From the NCBI GenBank assembly GCA_024235895.1, contig JACKLM010000002.1:434001-498000 (forward strand): 64,000 nt of DNA, in the 5' to 3' direction. A model generated the notes under the pieces. That model was not told where the DNA came from, ran no database searches, and saw nothing but the letters and a program-made list of their open reading frames with translations. This DNA is from Burkholderiaceae bacterium (GTDB taxonomy: Bacteria; Pseudomonadota; Gammaproteobacteria; Burkholderiales; Burkholderiaceae_C). Positions 51,116-59,792 of this stretch are shown piece by piece (the first letter of the stretch is position 1; every line of letters starts with the position of its first letter). Made by a program: the position numbers and the translations under genes.

Positions 51116-54100
51116 ATGAAACGCCCCGACGTCGACCTCGCGAGCAAATACCGCGTCGAGCACGGCCGCGTCTTCCTGACCGGCGTGCAGGCGCTGGCAC
51201 GGCTGCCGATGCTGCAGCACGAGCGCGACCGCGCCGCCGGCCACCACAGCGCGGGGTTCGTCAGCGGCTACCGTGGGTCGCCGCTGGGCGGACTGGACAC
51301 CGCGCTGCACGAGGCCGCGCCTTTCCTCGCCGAGCACCGCATCCGCTTCGTCCCCGGCGTCAACGAGGACCTCGCCGCCACCGCCTGCTGGGGCACGCAG
51401 CAGCTGCACCTGCTGCCGGGCCGGCCCGATGTCGACGGCATCTTCGCGCTCTGGTACGGCAAGGGGCCGGGTGTCGACCGCTGCGTCGATGTCTTCAAGC
51501 ACGCCAACCACGCCGGCACCGCGCCGCTGGGCGGCGTGCTGGTGGTCGCCGGCGACGACCACGCGGCGCGTTCGTCGGCGGTCGCGCACCAGAGCGAGCA
51601 TGTGTTCGCCGCCTGCGGCATCCCGGTGCTGGCGCCGGCCGACGTGCAGGATCTGCTCGACTTCGGCCTGCACGGTTGGGCGATGTCGCGCCACGCCGGG
51701 CTGTGGGTCGCGCTCAAGCTCTCGTCCGATGTCGTCGAGAGCTCGGCCACCGCCGAGGTCGACCCGGCGCGGGTGCGCGTCGTCGCGCCGACCGACTTCG
51801 CGCTGCCGCCAGGGGGCGTGCATGTCCGCTGGCCCGACCCGCAGCTCGCGCAGGAGATGCGGATGCAGGCGCACAAGGTCTACGCGGCCACTGCCTACGC
51901 GCGCGCCAACGGCATCGACCGGCTGGTGCTGGACCCGCCGCACGCGCAGCTCGGCATCGCCGCCTGCGGCAAGGCCTGGGGCGACCTGATGCAGGCGCTG
52001 CGCCGGCTCGGCCTCGACACGCACGCGGCGCACGCGCTCGGGCTGCGGCTGTACAGGGTCGGCATGCCCTGGCCGCTCGAGGCCGCCGGCGCACGCCGCT
52101 TCGCGCGCGGGCTGCGCGAGATCCTCGTCGTCGAGGAGAAGCGCCAGATCATCGAGTACCAGCTCAAGGAGATGCTGTACGCGGCGCCGCCGGCCGACCG
52201 CCCGCGCGTGGTCGGCAAGTTCGACGAGGAGGGCGAGTGGCCGGCGCCGCACGGCCAGTGGCTGCTGCCGCCGACCGGCGAGCTCGACGCGTTGCTGGTC
52301 GCGCGCGCGATCGCGCTGCGGCTCGCACGGCTGCACGGCGGCAGCCGCTGGCGCGACGCCGCCGCCGCGCTCGACGCCGAGGCCGCCGCCACCGGCGCAC
52401 TGCCGCCACCGCCGCTGCAGCGCACGCCCTACTTCTGCCCCGGCTGCCCGCACAACCGGTCGACCCGCGTGCCCGAGGGCTCGTGCGCGCTGGCCGGTGT
52501 CGGCTGCCACCTGATGGCGGTCGCGATGCAGCGGTCGACGCTGACGATCAGCCACATGGGCGGCGAGGGCGCGACCTGGATCGGCATGGCGCCGCATGCG
52601 GGGGTGCGGCATGTATTCGCCAACATGGGCGACGGCACCTATTTCCACTCCGGGCTGCTCGCGATCCGCGCCGCCGTCGCCGCCGGCGTCAACATCACCT
52701 ACAAGCTGCTGTTCAACGATGCGGTGGCGATGACCGGCGGGCAGCCGATCGACGGCCCGCTGACGGTGCCGCGGCTGACGCGCCAGCTCGCCGCCGAGGG
52801 TGTCGCGCGCATCGTCGTCGTCGCCGACGACCCGGCACGCCACCGCCGGGGCGCGGCCGACGATCCGCTCGCCCCCGGCATCGAGCTGCGCGATCGGCGC
52901 GAGCTCGACGCCGTGCAGCGCGAGCTCGCCGGCGTGCCCGGCGTCACCGTCCTCGTCTACGACCAGGTCTGCGCGACCGAGCGCCGGCGCCGGCGCAAGC
53001 GTGGCCTCGCGCCACCGGCCGCGAGCCAGGTCTTCATCCACGAGCTGGTCTGCGAAGGCTGCGGCGACTGCGCCGTCAAGTCCAACTGCCTCGCGGTCGT
53101 TCCGGTCGAGACCGAATTCGGGACCCGGCGCCAGATCGACCCCTTCGCCTGCAACCAGGACCTGAGCTGCGTCGAGGGCTGCTGCCCGAGCCTGGTGACG
53201 ATCGAAGGCGGCGTGCCGCGGCGCGGGCAGGCGGCGGGCGAGGTCGACGAGTCGGCCTTGCCCGATCCGGCGCTGCCGGCGCTCGACGCGCCGTGGTCGC
53301 TGCTCGTCGCCGGCGTCGGCGGCACCGGGGTCGTCACGATCGGCGCGCTGCTCGGGATGGCGGCGCATCTGGACGGGCTGGGCGTCACGGTGCTCGACGT
53401 GACCGGGCTGGCGCAAAAAGGGGGCGCGGTGCTGTCGCACGTTCGCATCGCGCGCGCGCAGGACGAGCTGAACGCGGCGCGCATCGAGCCCGGCGGTGCC
53501 GATGCGTTGCTCGGCGCCGACCTGCTGGTCGCGGCCGCCCCCGACACGCTGCGCCGCTGCGCCGCCGGGCGCACGCGCGCGCTGGTCAATACGGCCGAGA
53601 CGATCACCGGCGACTTTCTGCGTGACCCGGACCGCGGCTTCCCCGGCGCGGCGACGCTGGCGCGGCTGCGCGGCGCGCTCGGCGACGATGCGGTGCAGGC
53701 GCTGGAGGCCACGCGGCTGGCGACCGGGCTGCTCGGGCATTCGATCGCGACCAATATGTTCATGCTCGGCATCGCCTGGCAGCGCGGCTGGGTGCCGGTG
53801 TCGCGCGACGCGCTGCTGCGCGCGATCGAGCTCAACGGAGTCGCCGTCGACGACAACCGGCGCGCCTTCGCCTGGGGCCGGCGCGCGGCCTGCGACCCGG
53901 CGGCGGCAGCCGAACTCGCGGCGCGTTCCCTGCCGCAGCCGGCCTGGCGGCGGCTGTCGACGACGCTGGACGAGCGCATCGCGCGCCGGCGCGAGATGCT
54001 CGCCGCCTACCAGGACGATCGCTACGCGGCGCGCTACGCGGCGCTGGTCGATCGGATTCGCGCCGCCGAGCAGCGCGTGCGGCCGGGCAGCGAGCGGCTG

Positions 54101-54607
54101 GCCGATGCGGTCGCGCGGCATGCGCATGCGCTGTTCGCGCACAAGGATGCCTACGAGGTCGCGCGGCTGTATACCGACCCGGACTTCGACGCCGCGCTGG
54201 CACAGGTCTTCGAAGGAAGGCCGCGCGTGACGCTGCACCTGGCGCCGCCGGGGCTGGCGCGGCGCGACCCGGTCAGAGGCGAGCCGGTCAAGCGCGCCTG
54301 GGACCTGGACCGGCTGCACCCCTGGCTGCGGCTGCTGGCGCGCGCGCGCCGGCTGCGCGGCAGCGCGTTGGACCTCTTCGGGCGCGATGCCGACACGCGG
54401 CTGGCGCGCGCGCTGCGCGACGAGTATGTCGACGCGGTCGAGCTTGCCGCCGCGCGGCTGGACGCGGGCAACTACGAGGCGGCGCTGGCGCTGGCCGAAT
54501 CGACCGCGACCGCGCGCGGCTACGGGCCGGTCTGGCAGCGCCAGGCCGGCGCCGCGCGCGCCGCGCTGCGCGAGCAGCGCGGGGCGTTCGAGGCGCAGGC
54601 GCGGTGA
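51116..54607 (+). CDS. Fused indolepyruvate/2-oxoacid ferredoxin oxidoreductase
   Basis: 1163 residues. Order: pyruvate-oxidoreductase domain (SGYRGSPLGGLDTALHEAAP, FALWYGKGPGVDRCVDVFKH); TPP-binding domain from about 435 (FCPGCPHNRSTRVPEGSCAL, ANMGDGTYFHSGLLAIRAAV); ferredoxin-like Cys groups near 645-685 (CEGCGDCAVKSNC, CNQDLSCVEGCCP); gamma domain near 730-930 (VAGVGGTGVVTIGALLG, VTGLAQKGGAVLSHVRI); C-terminal DUF6537-like part. It decarboxylates arylpyruvates to arylacyl-CoA with reduction of ferredoxin. Product indoleacetyl-CoA or phenylacetyl-CoA would enter the neighbouring pathway directly (inference). Confidence 0.9.
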   Translation: MKRPDVDLASKYRVEHGRVFLTGVQALARLPMLQHERDRAAGHHSAGFVSGYRGSPLGGLDTALHEAAPFLAEHRIRFVPGVNEDLAATACWGTQQLHLLPGRPDVDGIFALWYGKGPGVDRCVDVFKHANHAGTAPLGGVLVVAGDDHAARSSAVAHQSEHVFAACGIPVLAPADVQDLLDFGLHGWAMSRHAGLWVALKLSSDVVESSATAEVDPARVRVVAPTDFALPPGGVHVRWPDPQLAQEMRMQAHKVYAATAYARANGIDRLVLDPPHAQLGIAACGKAWGDLMQALRRLGLDTHAAHALGLRLYRVGMPWPLEAAGARRFARGLREILVVEEKRQIIEYQLKEMLYAAPPADRPRVVGKFDEEGEWPAPHGQWLLPPTGELDALLVARAIALRLARLHGGSRWRDAAAALDAEAAATGALPPPPLQRTPYFCPGCPHNRSTRVPEGSCALAGVGCHLMAVAMQRSTLTISHMGGEGATWIGMAPHAGVRHVFANMGDGTYFHSGLLAIRAAVAAGVNITYKLLFNDAVAMTGGQPIDGPLTVPRLTRQLAAEGVARIVVVADDPARHRRGAADDPLAPGIELRDRRELDAVQRELAGVPGVTVLVYDQVCATERRRRRKRGLAPPAASQVFIHELVCEGCGDCAVKSNCLAVVPVETEFGTRRQIDPFACNQDLSCVEGCCPSLVTIEGGVPRRGQAAGEVDESALPDPALPALDAPWSLLVAGVGGTGVVTIGALLGMAAHLDGLGVTVLDVTGLAQKGGAVLSHVRIARAQDELNAARIEPGGADALLGADLLVAAAPDTLRRCAAGRTRALVNTAETITGDFLRDPDRGFPGAATLARLRGALGDDAVQALEATRLATGLLGHSIATNMFMLGIAWQRGWVPVSRDALLRAIELNGVAVDDNRRAFAWGRRAACDPAAAAELAARSLPQPAWRRLSTTLDERIARRREMLAAYQDDRYAARYAALVDRIRAAEQRVRPGSERLADAVARHAHALFAHKDAYEVARLYTDPDFDAALAQVFEGRPRVTLHLAPPGLARRDPVRGEPVKRAWDLDRLHPWLRLLARARRLRGSALDLFGRDADTRLARALRDEYVDAVELAAARLDAGNYEAALALAESTATARGYGPVWQRQAGAARAALREQRGAFEAQAR

Positions 54608-54647
54608 GCCCGCCGGCCTGCCTCACGGCCCGCGGCGCGAATTGGCG

Positions 54648-55850
54648 ATGACCGGCTCGACGCGCCGGCACGGTCGCTGGCAGCATCCGCTGTGGGCGGC
54701 GGCCTTCCGCCCCTTCCTGCTCGCCGGCGCCTGCTACGCGCCGCTGCTCGCGCTGCTGGCGATCGCCGCCTGGGCCAGCGTGCTGCCTGCACCCACGCTG
54801 CCGCCGCTGTGGCATGGGCACGAGATGGTCTTCGGCTTCGCCGGCGCGATCGTCGCCGGCGTCGTGCTGACCGCGCTGCCGGGTTGGGCCGGGATCCCGG
54901 AGACCGAGCACGCGCCGCTGGCGCTGCTGGCGGCGCTCTGGGTTCTCGGCCGCGCGGCCTTCTGGCTCCAGCCGTCCCTGCCATGGGCCGTGGTCGGCGC
55001 GGTCGCGCTGCCGGTCGCGCTGGCGCTGTGGCTGGCGCCGCGGCTGTGGCCGCTGCCGCAGCGCGCATGGCGGCTGGTGCTGGCGATCCTGCTGGCGCTG
55101 GCGCTGGCCGACGCTGTCCACCACGCCGCGCTGGCAGCCGGCGACGCGGCGCTGGCGGCCACGGCGCTGCGCGGCGCGGTGTGGGTGCTCGTGCTGCTGT
55201 TCGTGCTCGCCGGCGGGCTGCTGACGCCGGTCTTCACCGGCAATGCACTGCGCGCGGCCGGCCGCGGCGACGTCGCGCCGGCGTGGCCGCCGCTGGAGGT
55301 CGCGGCCGCGGCGGCGCTGGTCGCGCTGGCGTTGCTGGACCTGGCCGGCGCGGGCGACGCCGCGATCGGCGCGGCCGCCATCGCGGCGCTGCTGCTTCAG
55401 GGCTGGCGAGTCGCACGCTGGCGCGGCTGGCGCGTGACCGACGCGCCGCTGGTGCCGGGGCTGCACGGCGGCTTTGCGTGGCTGCTTCTGGCGCTGGCGC
55501 TGCGTGCCGGCGCGGCGCTCGGCGCGCCCTGGCCGACGGACGCCTGGATGCACGCGTTCACGGTCGGCGCGCTCGGCCAGACCATGCTGTCGCTGATGAC
55601 GCGCGTCGCGCTGCGCCACACCGGCCGCACGCTGGCGCTGCCGGCGCCGCTGCGCTGGACCGCCTGGGCCGTCGCCGCAGCGGCGGCGCTGCGCGTCGCG
55701 GTCGCGCTCGGTGCCGGATCGGCGGCGGCCGCGCCGGTGCTGCTGGCGGCGGCGCTGGCGCTGTGGGGAGCCGCCTTCGGTGTCTGGGCGGTGGTGCTGG
55801 GGCCGCTGCTGCTCAGCCCCAGCCTGCCACGCGGGGCGCCGCCGTCCTGA
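54648..55850 (+). CDS. NnrS-family heme-copper membrane protein
   Basis: 400 residues from ATG 54648, 40 nt after the oxidoreductase. Twelve or so hydrophobic helices; family motifs LWAAAFRPFLLAGACYAPL, LWHGHEMVFGFAGAIVAGVV, LTALPGWAGIPETEHAP, GGLLTPVFTGNALRA, WMHAFTVGALGQTMLSLMTR. NnrS proteins protect cells from nitric oxide and are typical of denitrifiers. It is probably co-transcribed with or read through from the oxidoreductase. It suggests anaerobic respiration with nitrate. Confidence 0.9.
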   Translation: MTGSTRRHGRWQHPLWAAAFRPFLLAGACYAPLLALLAIAAWASVLPAPTLPPLWHGHEMVFGFAGAIVAGVVLTALPGWAGIPETEHAPLALLAALWVLGRAAFWLQPSLPWAVVGAVALPVALALWLAPRLWPLPQRAWRLVLAILLALALADAVHHAALAAGDAALAATALRGAVWVLVLLFVLAGGLLTPVFTGNALRAAGRGDVAPAWPPLEVAAAAALVALALLDLAGAGDAAIGAAAIAALLLQGWRVARWRGWRVTDAPLVPGLHGGFAWLLLALALRAGAALGAPWPTDAWMHAFTVGALGQTMLSLMTRVALRHTGRTLALPAPLRWTAWAVAAAAALRVAVALGAGSAAAAPVLLAAALALWGAAFGVWAVVLGPLLLSPSLPRGAPPS

Positions 55851-55950
55851 TCGGCGCGCGCAATGCCCTGCCGACGGTCTGGCACCAGGGGCGCGAAGGT
55901 GACGTGCAGCGGGCGCCTGCCAGCCAACGCGGGCTCGACCCCGCCCACGC

Positions 55951-55975
55951 AAACCGGCGCCCAAGGCGCCGGTCT
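55951..55975 (-). terminator. Hairpin terminator of the alpha ribosomal operon
   Basis: ACCGGCGCC (55953-55961), loop CAA, GGCGCCGGT (55965-55973). Read on the minus strand the stem is followed by TTTGCGT, a short T-tract, 40-65 nt after the rplQ stop. It also separates the convergent nnrS gene and may act in both directions. Confidence 0.75.
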
Positions 55976-56015
55976 ATGGGGTCACGGGTCGCCGGGCGTC
56001 TCCCCGGCTCCTCGC

Positions 56016-56417
56016 TCACGCGTTGCTGTCGCCCGCCTCGCCTTCGGCCGCGACCGGCTCCGGCCGGTCGACCAGCTCGACAAAGGCCATCGGTGCGTTG
56101 TCGCCGACGCGCCATCCCATCTTCAGGATGCGCGTGTAGCCGCCCGGGCGCGCGGCGTAGCGCGGGCCGAGGACGTCGAACAGCTTGACGACGACGTCGC
56201 GGTCGCGCGTGCGGTCGAACGCGAGCCGGCGGTTGGCCAGCGTGGCCTGCTTGGCCAGCGTGATCAGCGGCTCCACGACGCGGCGCAGCTCCTTGGCCTT
56301 GGGGACCGTGGTCTTGATCGCTTCGTGCGTGATCAGCGAGTTGCACATGTTGCGCAGCATCGCCTGGCGATGGCTGCTGGTGCGATTGAGTTTGCGCAGT
56401 CCGTGGCGGTGGCGCAT
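56016..56417 (-). CDS. rplQ: 50S ribosomal protein L17
   Basis: 133 residues (MRHRHGLRKLNRTSSHRQAM), with the invariant LITHEAIKTTVPKAKELRRV and GGYTRILKMGWRVGDNAPMA. Last gene of the alpha operon, 94 nt after rpoA, with GGAAAGGAA before ATG. Typical beta-proteobacterial length with a short acidic tail (AAEGEAGDSNA). Confidence 0.98.
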   Translation of the reverse strand: MRHRHGLRKLNRTSSHRQAMLRNMCNSLITHEAIKTTVPKAKELRRVVEPLITLAKQATLANRRLAFDRTRDRDVVVKLFDVLGPRYAARPGGYTRILKMGWRVGDNAPMAFVELVDRPEPVAAEGEAGDSNA

Positions 56418-56511
56418 GGTGCATTCCTTTCCTTATCGAGCCCCGGCCGTATCAGGTACCGGGGATGGCACCGGCCGGGGTGTCCCCGGCCCTTGTCGCG
56501 GCCGCCGGCGC

Positions 56512-57504
56512 TCAGCGCCGGTCCAGCCCCTGCGGCGGCCAGTTCTCCAGCCGCGCGCCAAGCGTGAGCCCGCGCGAGGCGAGCACTTCCTTGATCTCGT
56601 TGAGGCTCTTGCGGCCCAGGTTCGGGGTCTTGAGCAGCTCGGTCTCGGTCCGCTGGATCAGGTCGCCGATGTAGTAGATGTTCTCGGCCTTCAGGCAGTT
56701 GGCCGAGCGCACCGTCAGCTCGAGCTCGTCGACCGGGCGCAGCAGGATCGGGTCGAAGCTGGAGGCCGCCTTCTGTGGCGCCGCGGCGAGCATCTCCTCG
56801 ATATTGTCCGACGGCAGCTGGGCGAAGATCGCGAGCTGCTCGACCAGGATCTTGGCCGATGCGCGCACCGCCTCCTCGGGGCTGATGGCGCCGTTGGTCT
56901 CGATCTCCATCACCAGCTTGTCCAGATCGGTACGCTGCTCGACGCGCGCGTTCTCGACCGCGTAGCTGACGCGGCGCACCGGCGAGAACGAGGCGTCCAG
57001 CACGATGCGGCCGATCGTCTTGGTCGGCTCGTCGCCGTGGCGGCGCAGCGTGCCGGGGACGTAGCCGCGCCCCTTCTCGACCTTGATCTGCATGTCGAGC
57101 TTGCCGCCCTGCGCGAGGTGGGCGATGACGTGGCCCGGGTTGATGATCTCGACGTCGTGCGGGGTCTGGATGTCGGCCGCGGTGACCGCGCCCTCGCCCT
57201 CCTTGCGCAGCACCAGCGTGACCTCGTCGCGGTTGTGCAGCTTGAAGACCACGCCCTTGAGGTTGAGCATGACGTGGACCACGTCCTCCTGAACGCCGTC
57301 GATGGCCGAGTACTCGTGCAGCACGCCGGCGATCGTCACCTCGGTCGGCGCGTAGCCGACCATCGACGACAGCAGCACCCGCCGCAGCGCGTTGCCCAGC
57401 GTATGGCCGTAGCCGCGCTCGAACGGCTCGAGCGTGGCCTTGGCGCGGTGCTCGCCGAGCGGCTCGACGTGGATGGCCTTGGGCTTCAGAAGTGTCGTTT
57501 GCAT
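56512..57504 (-). CDS. rpoA: RNA polymerase alpha subunit
   Basis: 330 residues (MQTTLLKPKAIHVEPLGEHR). N-terminal dimerisation domain with GYGHTLGNALRRVLLSSMVG; C-terminal domain with VRSANCLKAENIYYIGDLIQ and NLGRKSLNEIKEVLASRGL that bind UP elements and activators. Start at 57504 preceded by AGGAACAACC. A GGCCGGGG/CCCCGGCC hairpin at 56473-56491 lies between rpoA and rplQ and may tune L17 expression. Confidence 0.98.
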   Translation of the reverse strand: MQTTLLKPKAIHVEPLGEHRAKATLEPFERGYGHTLGNALRRVLLSSMVGYAPTEVTIAGVLHEYSAIDGVQEDVVHVMLNLKGVVFKLHNRDEVTLVLRKEGEGAVTAADIQTPHDVEIINPGHVIAHLAQGGKLDMQIKVEKGRGYVPGTLRRHGDEPTKTIGRIVLDASFSPVRRVSYAVENARVEQRTDLDKLVMEIETNGAISPEEAVRASAKILVEQLAIFAQLPSDNIEEMLAAAPQKAASSFDPILLRPVDELELTVRSANCLKAENIYYIGDLIQRTETELLKTPNLGRKSLNEIKEVLASRGLTLGARLENWPPQGLDRR

Positions 57505-57661
57505 GGGGGGTTGTTCCTGTCAATACCCTCGGCTCGTTACACCGATAAGGCTGATGGACCAGGCCGGGCGGGGGAAGGCTCGCGAGCCGCCCCGCGCCCG
57601 ACGGGCAGGTCGGCCGCTGTCGGGTAGGCGCCGGACGGACGGCCCGCGCCCACGTTGCCGG

Positions 57662-58285
57662 TCAGCGCGAATACAGCTCGACGATCAGCGCTTCCTTGAT
57701 CTCGGCGCCGAACTCGTCGCGGTCGGGCGTCTTCTTGAAGACACCCTCCATCTTGGTCGGGTCGACCTGCACCCAGCCCGGCATGCCGATCGACTCGGCG
57801 AGCTTGAGCGCGTCCTGAACCCGCAGCTGCTTGCGCGACTTTTCGCGCACCGCGACGGTGTCGCCGGCCTTGACCCCGTACGACGGGATGTTGACGACCT
57901 GGCCGTTGACGGTGACGCCCTTGTGCGAGACGAGCTGGCGCGCCTCGGCGCGCGTGGAGCCGAAGCCCATGCGGTAGACGACGTTGTCCAGCCGCGACTC
58001 GAGCAGCGCGAGCAGGTTCTCGCCGGTATTGCCCTTGCGGCGCGTCGCCTCGGCGAAGTAGCGCCGGAACTGGCGCTCGAGGACGCCGTACATGCGCTTG
58101 ACCTTCTGCTTCTCGCGCAACTGGACGCCGTAGTCCGAAGTGCGCGATCCGCTGGTGCGGCCGTGCTGGCCGGGTTTGCTGTCGAACTTGGCCTTGTCGC
58201 TGATCGCGCGCCGGGCGCTCTTCAGGAAAAGGTCGGTGCCTTCGCGGCGGGATAGCTTGGCCTTGGGGCCGAGGTAGCGTGCCAC
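57662..58285 (-). CDS. rpsD: 30S ribosomal protein S4
   Basis: 207 residues from GTG 58285 (VARYLGPKAKLSRREGTDLF) with GAGAGG 8 nt upstream; the longer upstream frame is an artefact. Contains RMYGVLERQFRRYFAEA, NLLALLESRLDNVVYRMGFG and the S4 domain ARQLVSHKGVTVNGQVVNIP. In many bacteria S4 represses the alpha operon. Confidence 0.98.
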   Translation of the reverse strand: MARYLGPKAKLSRREGTDLFLKSARRAISDKAKFDSKPGQHGRTSGSRTSDYGVQLREKQKVKRMYGVLERQFRRYFAEATRRKGNTGENLLALLESRLDNVVYRMGFGSTRAEARQLVSHKGVTVNGQVVNIPSYGVKAGDTVAVREKSRKQLRVQDALKLAESIGMPGWVQVDPTKMEGVFKKTPDRDEFGAEIKEALIVELYSR

Positions 58286-58541
58286 TGTCGATCCTCTCGA
58301 GGTCTGTTCCTGACGCGGCCGCAACCCCTGCCGGGGTGCTCCGCGCGAGTCTGCTTGCGGGTCTTGGCGCCGTTGGCAGACGGTGGGCTTGGGGCGGTCG
58401 GCCGCCGGCGGTGCGGCGAGGGCCCCGGAATGGCCGCCCGGCGCGCACGCGCGCCCCGGTCGACCGGGAAAACTGCGTAGTGTAGCGTCGGAGCAGGTCC
58501 GGCGTGCGCGCGCTGGAACGGCGCGACGGCAGGGCCCGCGC

Positions 58542-58946
58542 TCAGACCCGCCGACGCTTCTGTGGCCGGCAGCCGTTGTGCGGGATCGGCGTGATGTCGC
58601 TGATCGAGTTGATCCGGATGCCCAGCGCCGCCAGCGCGCGCACCGAGGACTCGCGCCCGGGCCCAGGGCCGCGGATCTTGACGTCCAGGTTCTTGATCCC
58701 GTGCTCCTGCGCGGCGCGGCCGGCCATCTCGGCGGCGACCTGGGCCGCGAACGGCGTCGACTTGCGGGAGCCCTTGAAGCCCTGGCCGCCGCTGGACGCC
58801 CAGGCGAGCGCACCGCCCTGGCGGTCGGTGATCGTGATGATGGTGTTGTTGAACGACGCGTGGACGTGTGCGATGCCGTCGGCGACGTTCTTGCGCACCT
58901 TGCGGCTCACGCGGCGCGCGGCGGTACTGGCGGGGGGCTTGGCCAT
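58542..58946 (-). CDS. rpsK: 30S ribosomal protein S11
   Basis: 134 residues (MAKPPASTAARRVSRKVRKN), with GIAHVHASFNNTIITITDRQ, GFKGSRKSTPFAAQVAAE and the conserved end SISDITPIPHNGCRPQKRRR. 27 nt after rpsM. The 256 nt between its stop and rpsD hold no gene I can support. Confidence 0.98.
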   Translation of the reverse strand: MAKPPASTAARRVSRKVRKNVADGIAHVHASFNNTIITITDRQGGALAWASSGGQGFKGSRKSTPFAAQVAAEMAGRAAQEHGIKNLDVKIRGPGPGRESSVRALAALGIRINSISDITPIPHNGCRPQKRRRV

Positions 58947-58973
58947 GTCGGGGATTCTCCGGTCGCGTGGCGT

Positions 58974-59339
58974 TTACTTCTTGTTGGCGATCGCGCCCTT
59001 GCGCGGCCCCTTGCGGGTGCGCGCGTTGGTGCGCGTGCGCTGGCCGCGCACGGGCAGCCCGCGGCGATGGCGGAAGCCGCGGTAGCAGCCCAGGTCCATC
59101 AGCCGCTTGATGTTCATCGTGTACTCGCGGCGCAGGTCGCCCTCGATCGTGAGCTGCGACAGCGCCTCCCGGATGCGCTCGAGCTCGGCGTCGTCCAGGT
59201 CCTTGATCTTCTTCGAGTGCGCGATGCCCACCGCGTCGCAGATCTTCTGCGCGGTGCTGCGGCCGACGCCGTAGATCGACGTCAGGCCGATCTCGGCGTG
59301 TTTGTGCGGCGGGATGTTGATGCCAGCGATGCGTGCCAT
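58974..59339 (-). CDS. rpsM: 30S ribosomal protein S13
   Basis: 121 residues from ATG 59339 (MARIAGINIPPHKHAEIGLT), with SIYGVGRSTAQKICDAVGIA and the basic C-terminus HRRGLPVRGQRTRTNARTRK. First gene of the alpha operon proper, 80 nt after rpmJ, with AAGGTAAGC upstream. Confidence 0.98.
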   Translation of the reverse strand: MARIAGINIPPHKHAEIGLTSIYGVGRSTAQKICDAVGIAHSKKIKDLDDAELERIREALSQLTIEGDLRREYTMNIKRLMDLGCYRGFRHRRGLPVRGQRTRTNARTRKGPRKGAIANKK

Positions 59340-59419
59340 GTGCTTACCTTCGATGCTTGCGGCGCGGCGCGCTCGTGCGCGCCGGCGGTGGCGCGGGCGG
59401 CGACCGCCCGTGCCGGTTC

Positions 59420-59533
59420 TCAGCCCTGACGCTGCTTGTGACGCGGGTCGGTGCAGATCACGCGCACCACGCCGTGACGGCGGATGATGCGGCAGTGGCG
59501 GCACATCTTCTTGACCGATGCGGCGACTTTCAT
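59420..59533 (-). CDS. rpmJ: 50S ribosomal protein L36
   Basis: 37 residues (MKVAASVKKMCRHCRIIRRH then GVVRVICTDPRHKQRQG). It carries the zinc ligands Cys11, Cys14, Cys27 and His32 of the zinc-binding (C+) form. Preceded by GAGGAGAAGACC. It lies 34 nt after infA. Confidence 0.97.
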   Translation of the reverse strand: MKVAASVKKMCRHCRIIRRHGVVRVICTDPRHKQRQG

Positions 59534-59567
59534 GGTCTTCTCCTCGGGCGGAAACGGTGTCGGGAAC

Positions 59568-59786
59568 TCACTTGGCGCGGAATACGATGCGCGCGCGGGA
59601 GAGGTCGTAGGGCGTCAGCTCGACCGTGACCTTGTCACCGGGCAGGATGCGGATGTAGTGCATGCGCATCTTGCCCGAGATGTGCCCGAGGACGACGTGG
59701 CCGTTTTCCAGCTTGACCCGGAAGGTCGTGTTCGGGAGCTTCTCGAGGATCTCTCCCTGCATCTGGATGACGTCGTCCTTCGACAT
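59568..59786 (-). CDS. infA: Translation initiation factor IF-1
   Basis: 72 residues (MSKDDVIQMQGEILEKLPNT), single S1/OB fold with FRVKLENGHVVLGHISGKMR and DKVTVELTPYDLSRARIVFR. Starts 6 nt after secY. infA within the spc operon between secY and rpmJ is the usual beta-proteobacterial arrangement. Confidence 0.98.
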   Translation of the reverse strand: MSKDDVIQMQGEILEKLPNTTFRVKLENGHVVLGHISGKMRMHYIRILPGDKVTVELTPYDLSRARIVFRAK

Positions 59787-59792
59787 GGGCGG

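Noticed and set aside
49005..51119. A 704-codon plus-strand open frame crossing the gene-free region
   Set aside because: It runs through the end of the fusion gene, the hairpin element and antisense to the hydrolase, with no domain. The repeat-like text suggests spurious translation.
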